From Bacillota bacterium (GTDB taxonomy: Bacteria > Bacillota > Clostridia > Lachnospirales > Anaerotignaceae): 40,809 nucleotides of DNA. A model generated the notes under the pieces. That model made no database searches. It was given only the letters and a program-made list of their open reading frames with translations, and was not told the origin of the DNA. The stretch lies in NCBI GenBank assembly GCA_019422105.1, contig JAHZDZ010000007.1, forward strand, positions 1 to 40,809, given 5' to 3'. The translations under genes were made by a program, and so were the position numbers. Shown piece after piece: positions 1 through 8,888 of this stretch; the stretch's first letter is position 1, and every line of letters begins with the position of its first letter.

Positions 1-41
1 TGCTTGCAAGGCAGGTGCTCTCCCAGCTGAGCTAATCCCCC
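1..41 (-). tRNA. tRNA-Ala (anticodon TGC), 5' half, cut by window edge
   Basis: The reverse complement begins GGGGGATTAGCTCAGCTGGG and continues through the D-arm into an anticodon stem CCTGC with loop CTTGCAA, giving anticodon TGC (alanine). The 5' end is at 41, and the 3' half lies outside the window. D-stem GCTC/GAGC and D-loop AGCTGGGA are canonical. Confidence 0.9.
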
Positions 42-75
42 ATAATTGTCTTCTATTTACTCTTTTTCTTTCTTA

Positions 76-132
76 GGACTTCTGCCTTGCATGGCAGGCG
101 CTCTTCCAAGCTTTTCGAGCTCTGCATTACCC
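76..132 (-). other. tRNA-like relic upstream of tRNA-Ala
   Basis: On the minus strand this stretch reads AGCTTGGAAGAGCGCCTGCC followed by ATGCAA and GGCAG. That resembles the D-loop to anticodon-arm part of the neighbouring tRNA-Ala (AGCTGGGAGAGCACCTGCC). The anticodon loop has only six bases, and I cannot build an acceptor or T-arm after it. It is most simply a decayed or rearranged tRNA fragment; chance similarity is possible. Confidence 0.35.
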
Positions 133-308
133 ACAAGTTTTATTATATGATTTATTGCCATTTTTATGCAGCTATTTGTCTCACAGTTGCTAAAATATAT
201 TACCATGCATAAAACATAATGTCAACATCTTTTTTTGTTTTTTTCAAATATGTACACGCCGGAAAAACAGATTCCGTACTTTTATATTTCTTTTTTCACT
301 CGGCGTTT

Positions 309-342
309 AAAAAAAGCCCCTTTCTCCAAAAAGCGAAGGGGC
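309..342 (-). terminator. Rho-independent terminator after cvpA-like gene
   Basis: Arms 316-323 (gccccttt) and 335-342 (gaaggggc) form a GC-rich hairpin. Read on the minus strand it is followed by seven T (309-315). It lies just past the CvpA stop codon and closes the DUF5711-CvpA operon. Confidence 0.85.
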
Positions 343-347
343 CGTCT

Positions 348-1043
348 TCACGCAAATATTTTTAATACAAAAAACAACAGCAGATTGTTTTCATATAAGG
401 GCTTTGCTATCACCGAATGATTCATCATATCAAAAAGCCATGCAAATTTAGGATTTCCGGTGAAAAACGTAATTGCAATTCCAATAATCCACAAAAATGT
501 AACGCCCTGCACCAATCCCACACAAAGTCCCGAAATCTTATTGACAAAACTCAGCACGGGAAGCTTTGAAAAAAGATCCAGCGCCGTCAAAAGAAGCCTT
601 GCAGCAATCATAGCTGCCAGAAAAACAAGAATGAGCGCAAGTATGTTGATGCAGATATTCGCAATAAAGCCTGAAATATAATCCTTCATCTCCGTTACAT
701 TCAATATTTTATAGACAACCGGATTATTATTTTCCAGCAAAGCACCCTTTATAAAATCCGGAAGGTTCATTTGATTAATCAGGTCGCTTTGAGAGGCGGC
801 AGCCGCATTGGCTATCATCTCGTCCAGCCCGAACAGGCCGGAAGCGGATTCCCTCAATTTTAAATAAAGAGGCGTTGCTCTCAATATCTTACTCACAACC
901 GGCTGCAAAAAGTAAACGGCTCCCAAAGATATCACCGTAGGCAAAAATCCCAGGCACGCCTTTACAAAACCTTTATGAAAAGCAACCGCCGCACAAATCA
1001 AAATAACAGCAATTGCCGCTAAATCCAAATAGTTCAGATTCAT
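348..1043 (-). CDS. CvpA family membrane protein
   Basis: A 231-residue integral membrane protein of the CvpA (colicin V production) family. Hydrophobic segments lie near residues 7-25, 33-50, about 125-155 and 180-210, and the start MNLNYLDLAAIAVILI with a following G-F-V/K-A-type motif is typical. In other bacteria CvpA proteins are linked to colicin export, purine supply or envelope stress; the function in Clostridia is not settled. The ATG lies three bases after the stop of the upstream DUF5711 gene, and its GGAGG ribosome site overlaps the end of that gene, so the two are translationally linked. A strong terminator follows directly. Confidence 0.8.
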   Translation of the reverse strand: MNLNYLDLAAIAVILICAAVAFHKGFVKACLGFLPTVISLGAVYFLQPVVSKILRATPLYLKLRESASGLFGLDEMIANAAAASQSDLINQMNLPDFIKGALLENNNPVVYKILNVTEMKDYISGFIANICINILALILVFLAAMIAARLLLTALDLFSKLPVLSFVNKISGLCVGLVQGVTFLWIIGIAITFFTGNPKFAWLFDMMNHSVIAKPLYENNLLLFFVLKIFA

Positions 1044-1046
1044 ATA

Positions 1047-2429
1047 TCAATCCTCCTTTTCTGTTCCCTGTTCTGTCGGCTGCGGATTTTCTTCTCCCTC
1101 TGACGCTCTGCCTTCGCCTGGCTCCGTATTATCCGCACTGTCATTCGAACCGCTGCTGCCTTCCGGCGACTTCTCCTCTTTATCCGCCGCAGAACTCATT
1201 GTCTCTATATTCCCAATTTCCGCATAGTTTTTAGTGACGTATAACACCCGCTCTGTCTTCCCCAGAAACAGAATATCGGAAACATCCTGTGTCGCCTTAT
1301 GGTGCCACACCTGTTTTCCTGCGTTATTAACCGCGTAATAGTCCTTCATCACACCTATTACCACAGCATCCTTATTTCCATTCAGATATGTCACCGTATC
1401 CCCCGCTTCAAAGGATGCCTTCGTCTTTCCGTCAAGCCCTATCCATTCCACAGTTCCTGCCGGCTTTCCATCCGCATCTATAAAGCTGTCTCCATTGGCA
1501 ATTACGACATAGTTTCCCCCGTCTAAGAATACAGCGTCAAGCTTATTGGTCAAATCAACAGACCATACCTCCACACCTTTTTCGTCCGCTGCAAATATGC
1601 TCCTGTCTGAAACCGCAATCAGCTTTCCGTCCTCCATAAACGAAATTTCTGGAATAATCTGCCCTTTCTTTTCATCAATAGCGGCAAACATGTTGTCCGT
1701 ATACTCCTCTCCCTCCCTGTCCGTGTAGAAGAAAAGCACCTTGGACACAATCTCAATATCCGTGCTGTCGACATAACTGACAGCCATCACCTTATTATCG
1801 TCGGAAATATCCATAGCAACGGGATAAACCCCTGTCACCTTTTCCATTCTGTCCGCAATTTTTGTGCCCGTATCGTTGTAAACCGAGACGATGTAGCTGT
1901 TTTTATTATTGATAATCAAGCCCAGGTATCCATTTTTATTGATATTGAAACGGGAGATGGTATTGGGACTTTGCACCTCATACACAAAGCCGTTTTCATT
2001 GTATACTCTCACTGTTCTCCCCAAAACATCCGCCACCGCCATATAATTGCCGTCACATAAAATACTTGGGGAAGACATGGTAAAGGTATCATTCCATTTC
2101 TGGTTTTCAAAGCCGCTAAAATAACGTATACCGTCCTTGGAACACTGGACATAATCCTTGTCAAAAACCCTGAACATGGTCTTATTGTCCGTTTCCAGCT
2201 CTATCAATTCCCGCTTTTTATTGCTTTTTTCGTCGTTGGCCTCTTTTTTGCCATAGTCTTTTTTAAGCCCCGCTATATATCCCTTAACAATACCCTTTCC
2301 CAAATATGTATCATAATATATTCCACCTCCGGCAATTGCCAAAAGAAGCAGAATTACAATCATTTTTTTCCAGCCGCCGTTTTTTTTGCCGCTCTGCGCC
2401 TCCTGCAAATCCTCATCAAACTCTTCCAT
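1047..2429 (-). CDS. DUF5711 family membrane-anchored beta-propeller-like protein
   Basis: A 460-residue protein with a short acidic cytoplasmic N-terminus, one membrane anchor at about residues 22-39, and a large extracellular part made of repeated short beta-strand units (phrases such as Y-x-A-V-x-N-A-G-K-Q-V-W-H, typical of PQQ/WD-like propellers). The last 55 residues are a Ser/Glu/Pro-rich tail. This matches what I know as DUF5711, common in Lachnospiraceae and of unknown role. The ATG is preceded by GGGAGG at good spacing. It is the first gene of a two-gene operon with a CvpA protein, suggesting an envelope function. No enzymatic residues can be recognised. Confidence 0.7.
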   Translation of the reverse strand: MEEFDEDLQEAQSGKKNGGWKKMIVILLLLAIAGGGIYYDTYLGKGIVKGYIAGLKKDYGKKEANDEKSNKKRELIELETDNKTMFRVFDKDYVQCSKDGIRYFSGFENQKWNDTFTMSSPSILCDGNYMAVADVLGRTVRVYNENGFVYEVQSPNTISRFNINKNGYLGLIINNKNSYIVSVYNDTGTKIADRMEKVTGVYPVAMDISDDNKVMAVSYVDSTDIEIVSKVLFFYTDREGEEYTDNMFAAIDEKKGQIIPEISFMEDGKLIAVSDRSIFAADEKGVEVWSVDLTNKLDAVFLDGGNYVVIANGDSFIDADGKPAGTVEWIGLDGKTKASFEAGDTVTYLNGNKDAVVIGVMKDYYAVNNAGKQVWHHKATQDVSDILFLGKTERVLYVTKNYAEIGNIETMSSAADKEEKSPEGSSGSNDSADNTEPGEGRASEGEENPQPTEQGTEKED

Positions 2430-2664
2430 AGCGCCCTCCCTGCCAAATACAAAATAATCTATGTCTCATCATACTATAACAAACCGCACTTTGCAAAGGG
2501 AAGGCTAAAATTTTAATGCTTCTGCCATAAAAAAATGTGAAATTTGAAAGCTTTCTTTTGTAAAATGCTGTATGATAACAGAAAGTACCAGCCACATAAA
2601 AAACAGCTATATAATTAGGCCGCCGCACGCAATTACCCTCAAATAGATTGGAAAGGAGAAAAAA
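2430..2664. other. Divergent intergenic region, no gene seen
   Basis: AT-rich spacer between the divergent DUF5711 and Fe-S protein genes. It must hold promoters for both. A TATGAT-like -10 is visible near 2570, but no convincing -35 pairs with it. No small gene with a ribosome site was found. Confidence 0.5.
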
Positions 2665-3324
2665 ATGAGCAAAATTTATTTCAATCCCGGCTGCGCCCTG
2701 AGCCTTTACAGGCCGGAGGCAGAAAACGAAATACTGTCTTATCTCAATACCTGTTTTGACGAAGGGGTGCAGCTGCACAAAATATGCTGTCACCATAATC
2801 CACAGGTAGAAAAAGGTTCCCTCATCATCAATGTCTGTGCCGGATGCGACAAACGCTTTTCAACGCTCTATGACGGCATCAGTACAGTTTCCCTGTGGGA
2901 GGTAATAGACAAAGCGGAGGGCTTCCCCTTCCCCGATTACAGCGGTCTTGAAATTTCCGTCCACGACGCCTGTCCCATTCGGGATAAACCTCAGGTTCAC
3001 AGTGCAGTTCGCAGCCTGCTAAAAAAAATGAACATTACAGTGATAGAGGCTGAAAACCACAGTACAAAATCAGTCTGCTGCGGAGACAGCCTGTATCCCG
3101 CCCTCCCTCTGGAAACCATTCATCAGAAAATGGAGGAGCGCGCCTCTTCCATGCCCTGTGAAAATGTTGCGGTATATTGCGTCTCCTGTATCAAGGCAAT
3201 GCATATCGGAGGGAAAACGCCGCGCCATCTGGCAGATCTCCTTTACGGCAAACCCACAGAGGTCCAAATTTATGATACTGTCAAATGGCATGAACAGCTC
3301 AATCTTTATATAGAAAGCCATTGA
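2665..3324 (+). CDS. CCG-domain iron-sulfur protein (HdrB-like cysteine-rich domain)
   Basis: A 219-residue soluble protein with two CCG-type cysteine modules. The first is C10, C41-C42, C58-x2-C61. The second is C103, C138-C139-G, C172-x2-C175, whose spacings (34 and 32 residues) fit the CX31-39CCX33-34CXXC signature of heterodisulfide reductase subunit B, GlcF and LutA. Such domains bind a noncubane 4Fe-4S cluster and handle electrons or disulfides. This copy stands alone with no flavoprotein or ferredoxin partner nearby, so its substrate is unknown. The ATG has GGAAAGGAG six bases upstream. A hairpin follows the stop. Confidence 0.75.
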   Translation: MSKIYFNPGCALSLYRPEAENEILSYLNTCFDEGVQLHKICCHHNPQVEKGSLIINVCAGCDKRFSTLYDGISTVSLWEVIDKAEGFPFPDYSGLEISVHDACPIRDKPQVHSAVRSLLKKMNITVIEAENHSTKSVCCGDSLYPALPLETIHQKMEERASSMPCENVAVYCVSCIKAMHIGGKTPRHLADLLYGKPTEVQIYDTVKWHEQLNLYIESH

Positions 3325-3387
3325 ATCGGATGCTGATAGGCTTGTTTTTGCTTCACAGAAAGCCCCCGTATAAAGCTCATCGGCGGT

Positions 3388-3419
3388 AGGGGGATAGAAA
3401 CATAACTCTATCCCCCTTT
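3388..3419 (+). terminator. Probable terminator after the Fe-S protein
   Basis: Perfect stem agggggatag (3388-3397) with ctatccccct (3407-3416), followed by a short T run. The U-tract is weak, but the position between two converging genes supports termination. Confidence 0.6.
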
Positions 3420-3489
3420 GCCTCCTGCGTTGTTTCAAGCCCTGTTATTACAATCCACGTATTCATAGGGACATGCCTGATTCGCCCGA

Positions 3490-4536
3490 TTATGTTCTTT
3501 TTTTTAAATAATACAGGCAGATAAAAAATATTTCTACCAAGCCAATATAGCCAAAGCAGGGGTAGATGCTGTTCACAAAGCCCGAGAAACCAATAACAGA
3601 AAATACTCCCGCTCCCCCAATCACAAGAAGCTTTACCGCCATGTGGTTTATTCCTGTCTTTTCCTCAATCCACACCACCGCCCCGTAACCGTTTCCCACA
3701 GCCGTCGTAAATATGGCGGCCGTCAGCATGAAGATATATAAAAGACGTATAAAAGGGCCATACTCTCTCACTATTGCCATCATGGGAATTTCAAAATCCT
3801 TGATTTCATTGTAGTTCAAAAACAACACCGCTCCAATGGACGCCCCCAACAGTCCCATAAACAGGCCCCCCGATATACCTGATAAAAAAGCGATTCGGCG
3901 GCTTGTCACCATAGCATGGAGAGATACCATTACCGATACTGCCGTAATCACGTTGAAGGAGACATACAATAGCGCTGACGGTATCCACTGCAATTTGTTC
4001 AGGCCGTCATTTCCAAACACCCGGAAAACCTCCTGTGTCTGTGTAATATAGATATAAACGCCTACAAACACACCGCAGATAATGAGGATTGGGGCCAGTA
4101 CGCCGTTAATTGCCACCACTCCCCTCTCATCAAACAAAAAGGTGATAAAACAGCATAAAAGCATAGCAGCTACCCCCCAATAATAGCTGAAGTGAAAGGC
4201 CTCCACAAAGGTTGCGCCACAGGCGGCCACCATGGCGAAAAATAAAATGCACAGAAAAATGCCTGATACCCATTCCATAAATTTACCAAAGCGTTCGCCG
4301 GCAATTACCCGCATAAATACATCGTAAGTCTCAATAGCATTGTCTAAAATTATTTTTAATATCCCCCAGCCTAGAAAAGCGAAGAGAACTCCTGTCAAGA
4401 GCATTCCCAATAGCCAGTATTCCCCGCCGTTTTTCATAAAAAATCCGGCAATCTCCTTGCCCGAGGCAAAACCTGCCCCTATGATAATCCCAACATATAC
4501 CCCTGTGATTTTTGCAATTTTGCCGAAATCCTTCAA
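3490..4536 (-). CDS. YkvI-type membrane transporter (APC superfamily)
   Basis: A 348-residue polytopic protein with about ten membrane segments, beginning with the conserved stretch YVGIIIGAGFASGKEIAGFF. It resembles B. subtilis YkvI and related uncharacterised amino-acid/cation symporter-like proteins of the APC/LeuT fold; the GAGFASGKE segment corresponds to the unwound substrate-binding helix 1. Substrate unknown. The start is TTG (4534-4536). No ATG in frame is near, and GGGAGG lies nine bases upstream. That ribosome site is the 3' arm of a hairpin also serving as the glgA terminator, so translation may depend on read-through and RNA folding. Confidence 0.75.
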   Translation of the reverse strand: MKDFGKIAKITGVYVGIIIGAGFASGKEIAGFFMKNGGEYWLLGMLLTGVLFAFLGWGILKIILDNAIETYDVFMRVIAGERFGKFMEWVSGIFLCILFFAMVAACGATFVEAFHFSYYWGVAAMLLCCFITFLFDERGVVAINGVLAPILIICGVFVGVYIYITQTQEVFRVFGNDGLNKLQWIPSALLYVSFNVITAVSVMVSLHAMVTSRRIAFLSGISGGLFMGLLGASIGAVLFLNYNEIKDFEIPMMAIVREYGPFIRLLYIFMLTAAIFTTAVGNGYGAVVWIEEKTGINHMAVKLLVIGGAGVFSVIGFSGFVNSIYPCFGYIGLVEIFFICLYYLKKRT

Positions 4537-4540
4537 ATAA

Positions 4541-4582
4541 AAAACCTCCCATAGCTTTATAGTACTAAACTATGAGAGGTGT
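4541..4582 (-). terminator. glgA terminator overlapping the ykvI-like ribosome site
   Basis: Inverted repeat ACCTCcCATAG / CTATGaGAGGT (11-bp arms, one mismatch). On the minus strand it is followed by TTTTTTATTT. It lies between the glgA stop (4609) and the TTG start of the next gene (4536). The downstream arm contains GGGAGG, the only plausible ribosome site for that gene. Confidence 0.65.
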
Positions 4583-4608
4583 CCCCTTAATATTCTTCTC
4601 GTCCCCTT

Positions 4609-6051
4609 TTACAGCATACTGTTGTAGAGGGAAATATATTCTTTTGCCGAATTGTCCCAGGAATAGTTGCAGGCCATGGCATTTTTTACAACATGACACC
4701 ATTCCCCCTCACCCATTTGGTAAACCCTGAGGGCTTCATGAATACCCCAGAGAAGACCGCCGGCATTGTAATCCTCAAACACAAAACCGTTTCCCGTTTT
4801 CGCAGTGGCATCATAATGGGTTATGGTATCGGCCAGTCCTCCTGTTTTCCTCACAATGGGAACCGTTCCATAGCGCAGGCTTATCATCTGTCCCAGACCG
4901 CAGGGCTCAAACAGGGAGGGCATCAAAAACATGTCGCTGCCCGCATATATCTTCTGCGCCAGATTATCATCAAATAAAATATTTGCGCTGATTCTGCCGG
5001 GGTACCTGGCCTCAAAATCTCGGAACATATATTCATAACGCTCCTCACCTGTGCCAAGCACCGCAAACTGTATGTCCTCCTTCATCATCTCCTCAAGAAC
5101 CTGAAAAACCAAATCCAAGCCCTTTTGATCTGCCAGGCGGGAGACAATGCTTATAAGAGGAGCATCTCTTTTCTCAAGACCCAGCCTTTCTTGAAGCATC
5201 TCTTTGTTCTTCCTTTTGTTCTCAAGCATTTCAGCCGTAAAATTTTCATAGATCCTTTTATCCGTTTCAGGATCATACTGACTGTAATCAATGCCGTTTA
5301 TAATGCCCGTCAGCTTTGCGCTTTGCGCCCGGAGTATTCCCGCCATGCCGTAGCCATACTGCTCCGTCTGTATTTCCCTGGCATAGGTATTGGATACGGT
5401 GCTGATTCTGTCTGCATAGACAAGGCCCATTTTCATGAAGCTGACATTGCCGTAAAACTCCACATTGCCGTTATCATAGCAGGAATTCGGCACATCCAGC
5501 ATCTCTAAGGTGTCCTTTGGAAAGTTCCCCTGATACTGCAAATTGTGAATGGTAAACAGTATTTTAATTTTTGAATAATAGATAAATTTCCGGTAGGTTT
5601 CCTTTAAAAACAGAGCCACCGGCCCTGTCTGCCAGTCATTGAGATGAATCACATCGGGATAAAAATCAAGCATAGCCAGCATATCCACAACCGCCTTGCT
5701 GAAAAAAGCAAACCGCTCGTTGTCATCATTGTAGCCATACATGGCATCCCTGCCAAAGTAATAATCATTTTCTATAAAATAAACGGGAAAATCCGTTTTT
5801 TTCATCCATACGGAAGCCTTTTGCGTCCTCCAGGAAAGGCAGGCGTCAAAGGTGCCTATATTTTCCGCGTCCTCCAAATATTCCTCTTTGATTGTTTTAT
5901 ATTTAGGCAGAACAACACGCACGTCTGCACCCATATTTTTCAACGCCTTTGGCAAAGAACCGGCCACATCTCCAAGCCCTCCGCTTTTTGCATAAGGAGC
6001 AACCTCTGATGATACTATAAGAATTTTTAAATCGGAACCCTGCTTCACCAA
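4609..6051 (-). CDS. glgA: Glycogen/starch synthase (ADP-glucose)
   Basis: A 480-residue GT5 glycosyltransferase that transfers glucose from ADP-glucose to the non-reducing end of an alpha-1,4-glucan. Visible motifs are K22-S-G-G-L near the N-terminus (ADP-glucose binding) and PSLFEPCGLGQ around residues 378-388, with E382 matching the conserved C-terminal catalytic-site glutamate. Length is normal for bacterial GlgA. The listed start is TTG; GTG three bases downstream (6046-6048) is equally or more likely, because GAGAGG lies eight bases before it. The other glycogen genes (glgC, glgB, glgP) are absent from the window. Confidence 0.93.
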   Translation of the reverse strand: MVKQGSDLKILIVSSEVAPYAKSGGLGDVAGSLPKALKNMGADVRVVLPKYKTIKEEYLEDAENIGTFDACLSWRTQKASVWMKKTDFPVYFIENDYYFGRDAMYGYNDDNERFAFFSKAVVDMLAMLDFYPDVIHLNDWQTGPVALFLKETYRKFIYYSKIKILFTIHNLQYQGNFPKDTLEMLDVPNSCYDNGNVEFYGNVSFMKMGLVYADRISTVSNTYAREIQTEQYGYGMAGILRAQSAKLTGIINGIDYSQYDPETDKRIYENFTAEMLENKRKNKEMLQERLGLEKRDAPLISIVSRLADQKGLDLVFQVLEEMMKEDIQFAVLGTGEERYEYMFRDFEARYPGRISANILFDDNLAQKIYAGSDMFLMPSLFEPCGLGQMISLRYGTVPIVRKTGGLADTITHYDATAKTGNGFVFEDYNAGGLLWGIHEALRVYQMGEGEWCHVVKNAMACNYSWDNSAKEYISLYNSML

Positions 6052-6181
6052 ATCACCCTCTCGCTCAGTCTTGTCCTTATTATTATAATACTATGAATTT
6101 TTGTCTATATCAAGAAAATAAATACACCCCTCATGGCGAATTCACCTATTTTTCAAAAAAAGCTTCCCCGCCATTTTGTTT

Positions 6182-6213
6182 TTGGGGTAAAAACAGGATG
6201 ATTATGCTATACT
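6182..6213 (+). promoter_or_regulatory. Extended -10 promoter for pepF
   Basis: TGC-TATACT (6205-6213) is a near-consensus extended -10 box. The -35 region is weak, as is common with extended -10 promoters. It lies about 30 bases before the ATG, which has AAAGGAG upstream. Confidence 0.55.
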
Positions 6214-6242
6214 ATCCATAAAATGAATAAAGGAGTGATTTT

Positions 6243-8057
6243 ATGCCCGAAAAAAAACAGATTAAAAAAAGAAAAGATGCTGACAAACAATATACCTGGA
6301 AACCGGAACATTTATTTGCAGACGATACCATATGGGAAGAGGAGTACAGACTATGTCAAACAAGGCTAAAGGAAATAGAGAGCTTCCGCGGAACGCTTTC
6401 AAAAAGCGGCCTTGCACTGACTGAGTGCCTGCAAGTCATAAACGCCGTCTCCGAAAAGATTGACAGGGTTTACGTGTATGCCAACCTGCGCTTTCATGAG
6501 GACAGCACCAACTCCTTTTATCAAAGCCTCTCCGCAAAGGCGGATATGCTTGTCGTAGAATATAACGCGGCTGCGTCCTTTGTGGATCCGGAAATCCTTA
6601 CCATACCGGAAACCACCCTGGCACAGTTTATGGCGGATAATGAAAGCCTGAGACAGTACAGCCATTATTTTGACAGTCTTCTGCGCCTTAAGGCGCATAC
6701 CCTTTCCTCCTCAGAGGAAGAGCTCTTGGCAAAGACAGAGGAGCTTTCGGGAGCTTCCCACAATATTTTTGTCATGATAAACGATGCGGACATGAAATTT
6801 CCGGATATAAAGGACAAGGACGGCAGAGAAATTCCGCTGACAAAAGGAAGCTACACCTCAATTATGGAGGATAAGGACAGAGAATTGAGAAAGCACGCCT
6901 TTCGAGCCCTGTATCAAACCTATGCAAATCAGAAAAACACACTGGCTGCCGCTTATTATGAAAATGTGAAGAAGGATGTTTTTTACGCCAATGTCAGAAA
7001 ATATTCCTCCTCCCTGGAAATGGCCCTGAGTGACGACAATATTCCCGTATCCGTATATGATACCCTGCTTGACACCGTCCACAGGCATTTGCCTCTTCTC
7101 CACCGTTACGTGCGCCTGCGCAAAAGGATGCTCTCCATACACGATTTGCACATGTACGACCTCTATGCTCCTCTGGTTTCTGATATAAGCTGGGATATTC
7201 CCTATGAGCAGGCAAAGAAAACCGTAACCGATGGGCTTGCGCCTCTGGGGGAGGAGTATCTGCAAATACTGCAGGAGGGCTTCTCAGGAGGCTGGATTGA
7301 CGTCTATGAAAATGTCGGCAAAAGAGGCGGCGCATATTCCTGGGGAGCATATCCGGGCCACCCTTACGTCCTTTTAAACCACAGCGATAATATCAACAGT
7401 ATGTTTACCGTAGCTCACGAAATGGGCCATGCGCTCCACAGCTATCTTACCTGGAGAAAACAGCCATACCATTACGGGGGGCACAAAATATTTGTGGCGG
7501 AGGTTGCATCCACTGTTAACGAATCCCTTCTGATGCAGCATCTTTTGAAAAATGTCACAGACAGCAAAAAAGAGCTGTATCTTCTGAATTATCATATGGA
7601 ACAGTTCCGCGGCACCTTGTTCCGTCAAACCATGTTTGCGGAGTTTGAAAAGATAACCCACGAAATGGTGGAAAACGGACAGCCTTTGAACTGTGATATA
7701 TTAAACCGCATTTACCACGACCTGAACCGCACCTATTATGGCAGTGACATTGAGATTGACAGCGAAATCGACATTGAATGGGCCAGAATCCCCCATTTTT
7801 ATAACGCCTTTTATGTCTATCAATACGCAACAGGCTACTCTGCTGCCATTACACTCTCAGAAAAAATTCTTCAGGAAGGCGGAAGGGCTGTACAGGATTA
7901 TCTTTCCTTCCTGGAAAAAGGGAACTCCGAATACTCCATTGACCTGTTAAAGGGTGCCGGAGTTGATATGACCTCCTCCCAACCGGTAGAAAAAGCCATG
8001 CAGGTATTTGAGTCTCTGCTTGATAAAATGGAGAGTCTCATCGAAAAGCAACAGTAA
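6243..8057 (+). CDS. pepF: Oligoendopeptidase F (M3B metallopeptidase)
   Basis: A 604-residue cytoplasmic zinc endopeptidase that cleaves oligopeptides of roughly 7-17 residues. The zinc motif is H392-E-M-G-H396, with E420 as the likely third ligand in the downstream FVAEVASTVNE segment. The C-terminal region IPHFYNAFYVYQYATGYSAA is the substrate-shaping segment typical of PepF. Full family length and a strong AAAGGAG ribosome site. Monocistronic: own promoter and terminator. Confidence 0.95.
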   Translation: MPEKKQIKKRKDADKQYTWKPEHLFADDTIWEEEYRLCQTRLKEIESFRGTLSKSGLALTECLQVINAVSEKIDRVYVYANLRFHEDSTNSFYQSLSAKADMLVVEYNAAASFVDPEILTIPETTLAQFMADNESLRQYSHYFDSLLRLKAHTLSSSEEELLAKTEELSGASHNIFVMINDADMKFPDIKDKDGREIPLTKGSYTSIMEDKDRELRKHAFRALYQTYANQKNTLAAAYYENVKKDVFYANVRKYSSSLEMALSDDNIPVSVYDTLLDTVHRHLPLLHRYVRLRKRMLSIHDLHMYDLYAPLVSDISWDIPYEQAKKTVTDGLAPLGEEYLQILQEGFSGGWIDVYENVGKRGGAYSWGAYPGHPYVLLNHSDNINSMFTVAHEMGHALHSYLTWRKQPYHYGGHKIFVAEVASTVNESLLMQHLLKNVTDSKKELYLLNYHMEQFRGTLFRQTMFAEFEKITHEMVENGQPLNCDILNRIYHDLNRTYYGSDIEIDSEIDIEWARIPHFYNAFYVYQYATGYSAAITLSEKILQEGGRAVQDYLSFLEKGNSEYSIDLLKGAGVDMTSSQPVEKAMQVFESLLDKMESLIEKQQ

Positions 8058-8158
8058 GCTTCCCAGACTGCCATGTGCATACGTACGGAAAAGGCAGTCC
8101 TAAGTCCAGAAAATCCCAGGTGGTAAATGCTTCATGCCATCAATAAGCATAAAAAAGA

Positions 8159-8189
8159 AAAGCGTGAATTATCACGCTTTCTTTTTTTA
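8159..8189 (+). terminator. Bidirectional terminator between pepF and the YcxB-like gene
   Basis: Perfect stem aaagcgtga (8159-8167) / tcacgcttt (8172-8180). It has ctttttttat after it on the plus strand and a T-rich run on the minus strand. It serves the convergent genes on both sides. Confidence 0.85.
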
Positions 8190-8355
8190 TGCGCAGGCTG
8201 TTGATGAGGGCTATGCCCTTTAGCTATAGCAAAAATTATGTTTTCTTTTAAAGAATCTGCAAGGTTTATTTTATAAAATTTAAGTCAGGTCTTTTAAAGC
8301 ACCTGCGAAGTACAGGGACCTTTTTGAGTGAGACAGAAGCATAAAGCCTTTTTAC
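8190..8355. other. Gene-free stretch between convergent genes
   Basis: About 165 bases after the terminator with no ribosome site or coding frame. A few short A/T-rich inverted stretches are present, but nothing I can name. Confidence 0.5.
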
Positions 8356-8874
8356 TTATATCCTGCTATCATATTTCTTTCCCAGCTTCCTCTTTAGAAA
8401 ACTCCTCATTTCCTTTTGATTCTGAACATCAATATACCGCTTAGGCACAATAAGAGATTGCAGGTTATTCGTAAAATAGAGGAAATAGTTCTTCATTTCC
8501 ATAACCTTATGAAACTGTCCCCACTGTATGGAGTCGGAAGAGCCCTCGCCCGTTTCCCGGATTCCATTCTCATCAAAAAGCATGGAGCGCTCTCTGCCTA
8601 TGATTATCTGGTCAGTGGAGATAAACTTTTTTGCCGTCATAACAGCAACTATCGGAACAAGCAGAGCAATACAGATATACACAATAGATGCTCCAAACAT
8701 AACCGTGTCTATATCGCCCGGCGACACCAGCCTCCAAATGATTACAATCACGGCAAGTACAAATACACCCGCCATCAGCCATGGGTAATCCTTCTTTCTC
8801 GCAAAGGTCAGATAAAAAGAAACCTTCTTATAATCCTCCGGCGTAATCATATATTTTATCTGAAATGGATCCAA
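8356..8874 (-). CDS. YcxB-like membrane protein (last gene of ABC operon)
   Basis: A 172-residue protein starting at TTG 8874, nine bases after GAGGGA; longer upstream reading would run into the permease gene. Layout: short N-terminal beta segment (YMITPEDYKKVSFYLTFARK), two membrane helices at about residues 34-54 and 62-85, then a PH-like C-terminal domain (GIRETGEGSSDSIQWGQFHKVMEMKNYFLYF) as in YcxB family proteins. Function unknown. It follows the ABC permease by 14 bases, so it is probably an accessory or sensing subunit of that transporter. Confidence 0.65.
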   Translation of the reverse strand: MDPFQIKYMITPEDYKKVSFYLTFARKKDYPWLMAGVFVLAVIVIIWRLVSPGDIDTVMFGASIVYICIALLVPIVAVMTAKKFISTDQIIIGRERSMLFDENGIRETGEGSSDSIQWGQFHKVMEMKNYFLYFTNNLQSLIVPKRYIDVQNQKEMRSFLKRKLGKKYDSRI

Positions 8875-8888
8875 CTCAATCACTCCCT

